7,473 bases of DNA, taken from Deltaproteobacteria bacterium. Its GTDB lineage: Bacteria > Myxococcota > B64-G9. Both the position numbers and the translations under genes were made by a program. Location of the stretch: assembly GCA_003647095.1 (NCBI GenBank), contig QMME01000189.1, forward strand, positions 1-7,473, written 5' to 3'. The notes below the pieces were generated by a model. The model ran no database searches and was not told the DNA's origin. It saw nothing but the letters and a program-made list of their open reading frames with translations. How positions within the stretch are numbered: position 1 is the first letter of the stretch; the number at the start of each line of letters is the position of its first letter. Positions 6,287-7,473 of the stretch are shown piece after piece.

Positions 6287-6316
6287 TTACCAACGATGTC
6301 CATATGCTAATATACT
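6287..6316 (+). promoter_or_regulatory. Sigma70-type promoter of the rightward TPR/lipoprotein unit
   Basis: TTACCA (6287-6292) and TATACT (6311-6316) are 18 bp apart, inside the only AT-rich patch of the spacer. The -10 matches at 5 of 6 and the -35 at 4 of 6. A start near 6323 would leave a leader of about 24 nt carrying the Shine-Dalgarno sequence. Confidence 0.5.
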
Positions 6317-6334
6317 TGCCGTCGTGTGCGCGCA

Positions 6335-6343
6335 AGGGAGGAG
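6335..6343 (+). promoter_or_regulatory. Ribosome binding site that decides the TPR gene start
   Basis: AGGGAGGAG ends 3 nt before the ATG at 6347, with its GGAGG core 5 nt away. An in-frame GTG at 6326 lies upstream of this site and would put charged residues before the signal peptide, so the ATG is preferred. Confidence 0.75.
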
Positions 6344-6346
6344 CAG

Positions 6347-7192
6347 ATGAACAGGCTAGTAGTGATCTTGGTCCTGGTGCCGGCACTGGCGCTGGCAGGT
6401 GAACGAGGCAGTGAGGCCCAGCGGAAACTCGACGATCTCGACTTCGACGGCGCCATCGAAGCCGCCCGCAAGGTCCTGGGCGACGACACCGCCCAACCGG
6501 AGGACTTGCAGGAGGCCTACAAGGTGCTGGGCCTGGCCTACTCGGCCACCGGCCGCGACGACGAGGCCATGGTGGCCTTCCGCAAGTTGCTCTCCATCGA
6601 TTCCGACTTCCAGTTATCCCCCGACATCTCGCCCAAGCTGGCCGCTCCCTTCTACCAGGCGCTGGCCATCACCCGCGAGATGAAACCGCTGTCACTCGGC
6701 TACCAGCCAGAGACGACGCCGGACGGCACTCCTCCCGGGCGGGTGAGCTTCAAGCTGGAAGCCGATCCCATGCGTTTGATCTCCCGGGTACGCATCTGCC
6801 TGGCCGCAAAACCCGGGTCCTGGGACTGCAGCACTTCCCGCTCCCTGGAGGGCCCGGCCGAGCTGGAGTTCGAGTTGCCCCGGACTGCCGGGGAACCGGC
6901 CCGCTATTACTTCGAGGCGTTGAACGAGCACGGCGGGGTGGTGGCCCGGCTGGGCAGCCGCCGGCAACCCCTGGGAGAGCGGACGCGGCAGCAGACACCG
7001 GTGGCCGCCGCGGCCCTCCCGGCCGCCGGGGAACTGGCCGGCTCCGTTCCGGCTGCGGCGACACCCTGGTACCAGAGCTGGTGGTTCTGGACCGCCGTGG
7101 GCGTGGTGGTGGCGGGCACGGCGGTGGGACTCGGCGTGGGACTGAGCGGCGGTACGGCCGGCCCCGTAGACTACAACGTGGTGGTGCAGTAG
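6347..7192 (+). CDS. Secreted TPR-repeat protein with C-terminal membrane anchor, function unknown
   Basis: 281 residues from the ATG at 6347. Residues 1-17 are a signal peptide (MNRLVVILVLVPALALA, cleavage likely after ALA). Residues of about 20-88 look like two tetratricopeptide-type helical pairs (RKLDDLDFDGAIEAARKVL; EAYKVLGLAYSATGRDDEAM, then FRKLLSID), followed by a short segment ending in FYQALAITREM. A beta-rich middle domain (about 118-205) contains Cys151 and Cys161, which could form a disulfide in the periplasm. A Pro/Ala linker (212-239) leads to WYQSWWFWTAVGVVVAGTAV (241-260), a membrane segment, then a Gly-rich tail and DYNVVVQ. The plan of TPR, sandwich domain, linker and WWFWTA anchor recalls envelope proteins of Myxococcota and relatives, from general knowledge. 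No enzymatic motif is seen. It is followed after 10 nt by a lipoprotein gene and is probably co-expressed with it. Confidence 0.85.
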   Translation: MNRLVVILVLVPALALAGERGSEAQRKLDDLDFDGAIEAARKVLGDDTAQPEDLQEAYKVLGLAYSATGRDDEAMVAFRKLLSIDSDFQLSPDISPKLAAPFYQALAITREMKPLSLGYQPETTPDGTPPGRVSFKLEADPMRLISRVRICLAAKPGSWDCSTSRSLEGPAELEFELPRTAGEPARYYFEALNEHGGVVARLGSRRQPLGERTRQQTPVAAAALPAAGELAGSVPAAATPWYQSWWFWTAVGVVVAGTAVGLGVGLSGGTAGPVDYNVVVQ

Positions 7193-7202
7193 GGGGTGGG
7201 CC

Positions 7203-7473
7203 GTGAGACGCATCCCGCTGCTGTTGCTGCCGCTGGTTGTCGGTTGCGCGGGCGGCGGCCCGCGCCAGATGCAGATTACCCTGACCCTGCCGGACGACAC
7301 CGCCCGCCTGCAGACGGCGGCGATCGAGCTGGCGGCGGTGATACCCGGGCCGGGGGCCAACTGCCAGGATCTGCTCGAGGGCCAGGCCCGGCCCAACGAC
7401 GAGGCCTACCCGGTGGAGAGGAAGGTGGAGTTCGATTACCCGGCGGACGAAATTCCCCTGCTGCAGCAGGTGG
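7203..7473 (+). CDS. Putative lipoprotein, partial (continues past window end)
   Basis: Starts with GTG at 7203, 10 nt after the TPR gene stop, with GGGGGTGGG just upstream. The first 90 residues are in the window and the frame is open to the last base. RRIPLLLLPLVVGCAGGG is a lipoprotein signal with Cys15 as the lipidated residue (lipobox LVVGC, whose -3 Leu position is Val here). The +2 residue is Ala, so outer-membrane sorting would be expected under E. coli rules. The mature part begins with a strand-like MQITLTLPDD and AAIELAAVIPGPGANCQDLL, suggesting a beta-sandwich fold. A second Cys (about residue 55) follows. I do not recognise a family. Adjacency suggests it works with the TPR protein in the envelope. 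Confidence 0.75.
   Translation, partial: MRRIPLLLLPLVVGCAGGGPRQMQITLTLPDDTARLQTAAIELAAVIPGPGANCQDLLEGQARPNDEAYPVERKVEFDYPADEIPLLQQV

Overview
The window is mostly GC-rich DNA (a sample at 3661-3720 is about 72% GC by hand count), densely coding, with one short divergent spacer. The gene set suggests a GC-rich Gram-negative bacterium of the old deltaproteobacterial kind (Myxococcota or Desulfobacterota-like). The reasons are a eukaryotic-type Ser/Thr kinase fused to GYF_2-like and DUF4388/PATAN-like domains, a type 1B dihydroorotate dehydrogenase with its PyrK partner, a SurA-type periplasmic protein with a signal peptide, a lipoprotein, and a periplasmic TPR protein with a C-terminal WYQSWWFWTA membrane segment. 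This placement is inference, not proof.

Layout. A tightly packed minus-strand operon reads leftward from a good promoter at about 6215-6243. Its order is SurA_N-type protein (5523-6191), rimI-like GNAT acetyltransferase (5011-5523), pyrK (4220-5020), pyrD type 1B (3297-4223), Ser/Thr kinase (1344-3281) and aspS (1330 to beyond base 1). Gaps are 15 nt or less and three junctions overlap, so co-transcription is very likely. A second unit reads rightward from a promoter at about 6287-6316. It holds a secreted, membrane-anchored TPR protein (6347-7192) and, 10 nt later, a lipoprotein gene that runs off the window end (7203-7473+). The divergent spacer is 155 nt.

Functionally the minus operon is a mixed housekeeping unit. 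It combines envelope protein folding, protein N-acetylation, pyrimidine synthesis (PyrD2K2 heterotetramer) and tRNA charging, with a multidomain signalling kinase embedded between pyrD and aspS. The rightward pair looks like an envelope-associated module of unknown function.

The most striking signal is inside aspS. The GC-rich gene drops to about 27% GC over 61-420 (96 G+C in 360 bases by hand count) and returns abruptly to GC-rich at about base 50, with the reading frame intact throughout. This AT-rich block encodes residues of about 304-424, which is almost exactly the bacterial AspRS insertion (GAD) domain between motifs 2 and 3. It uses AAA, TTA, ATA and AGA codons almost absent elsewhere in the window. 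It looks like a domain-sized import, or otherwise domain-restricted base-composition shift, inside an essential tRNA synthetase. No RNA genes, CRISPR arrays or insertion sequences were seen.
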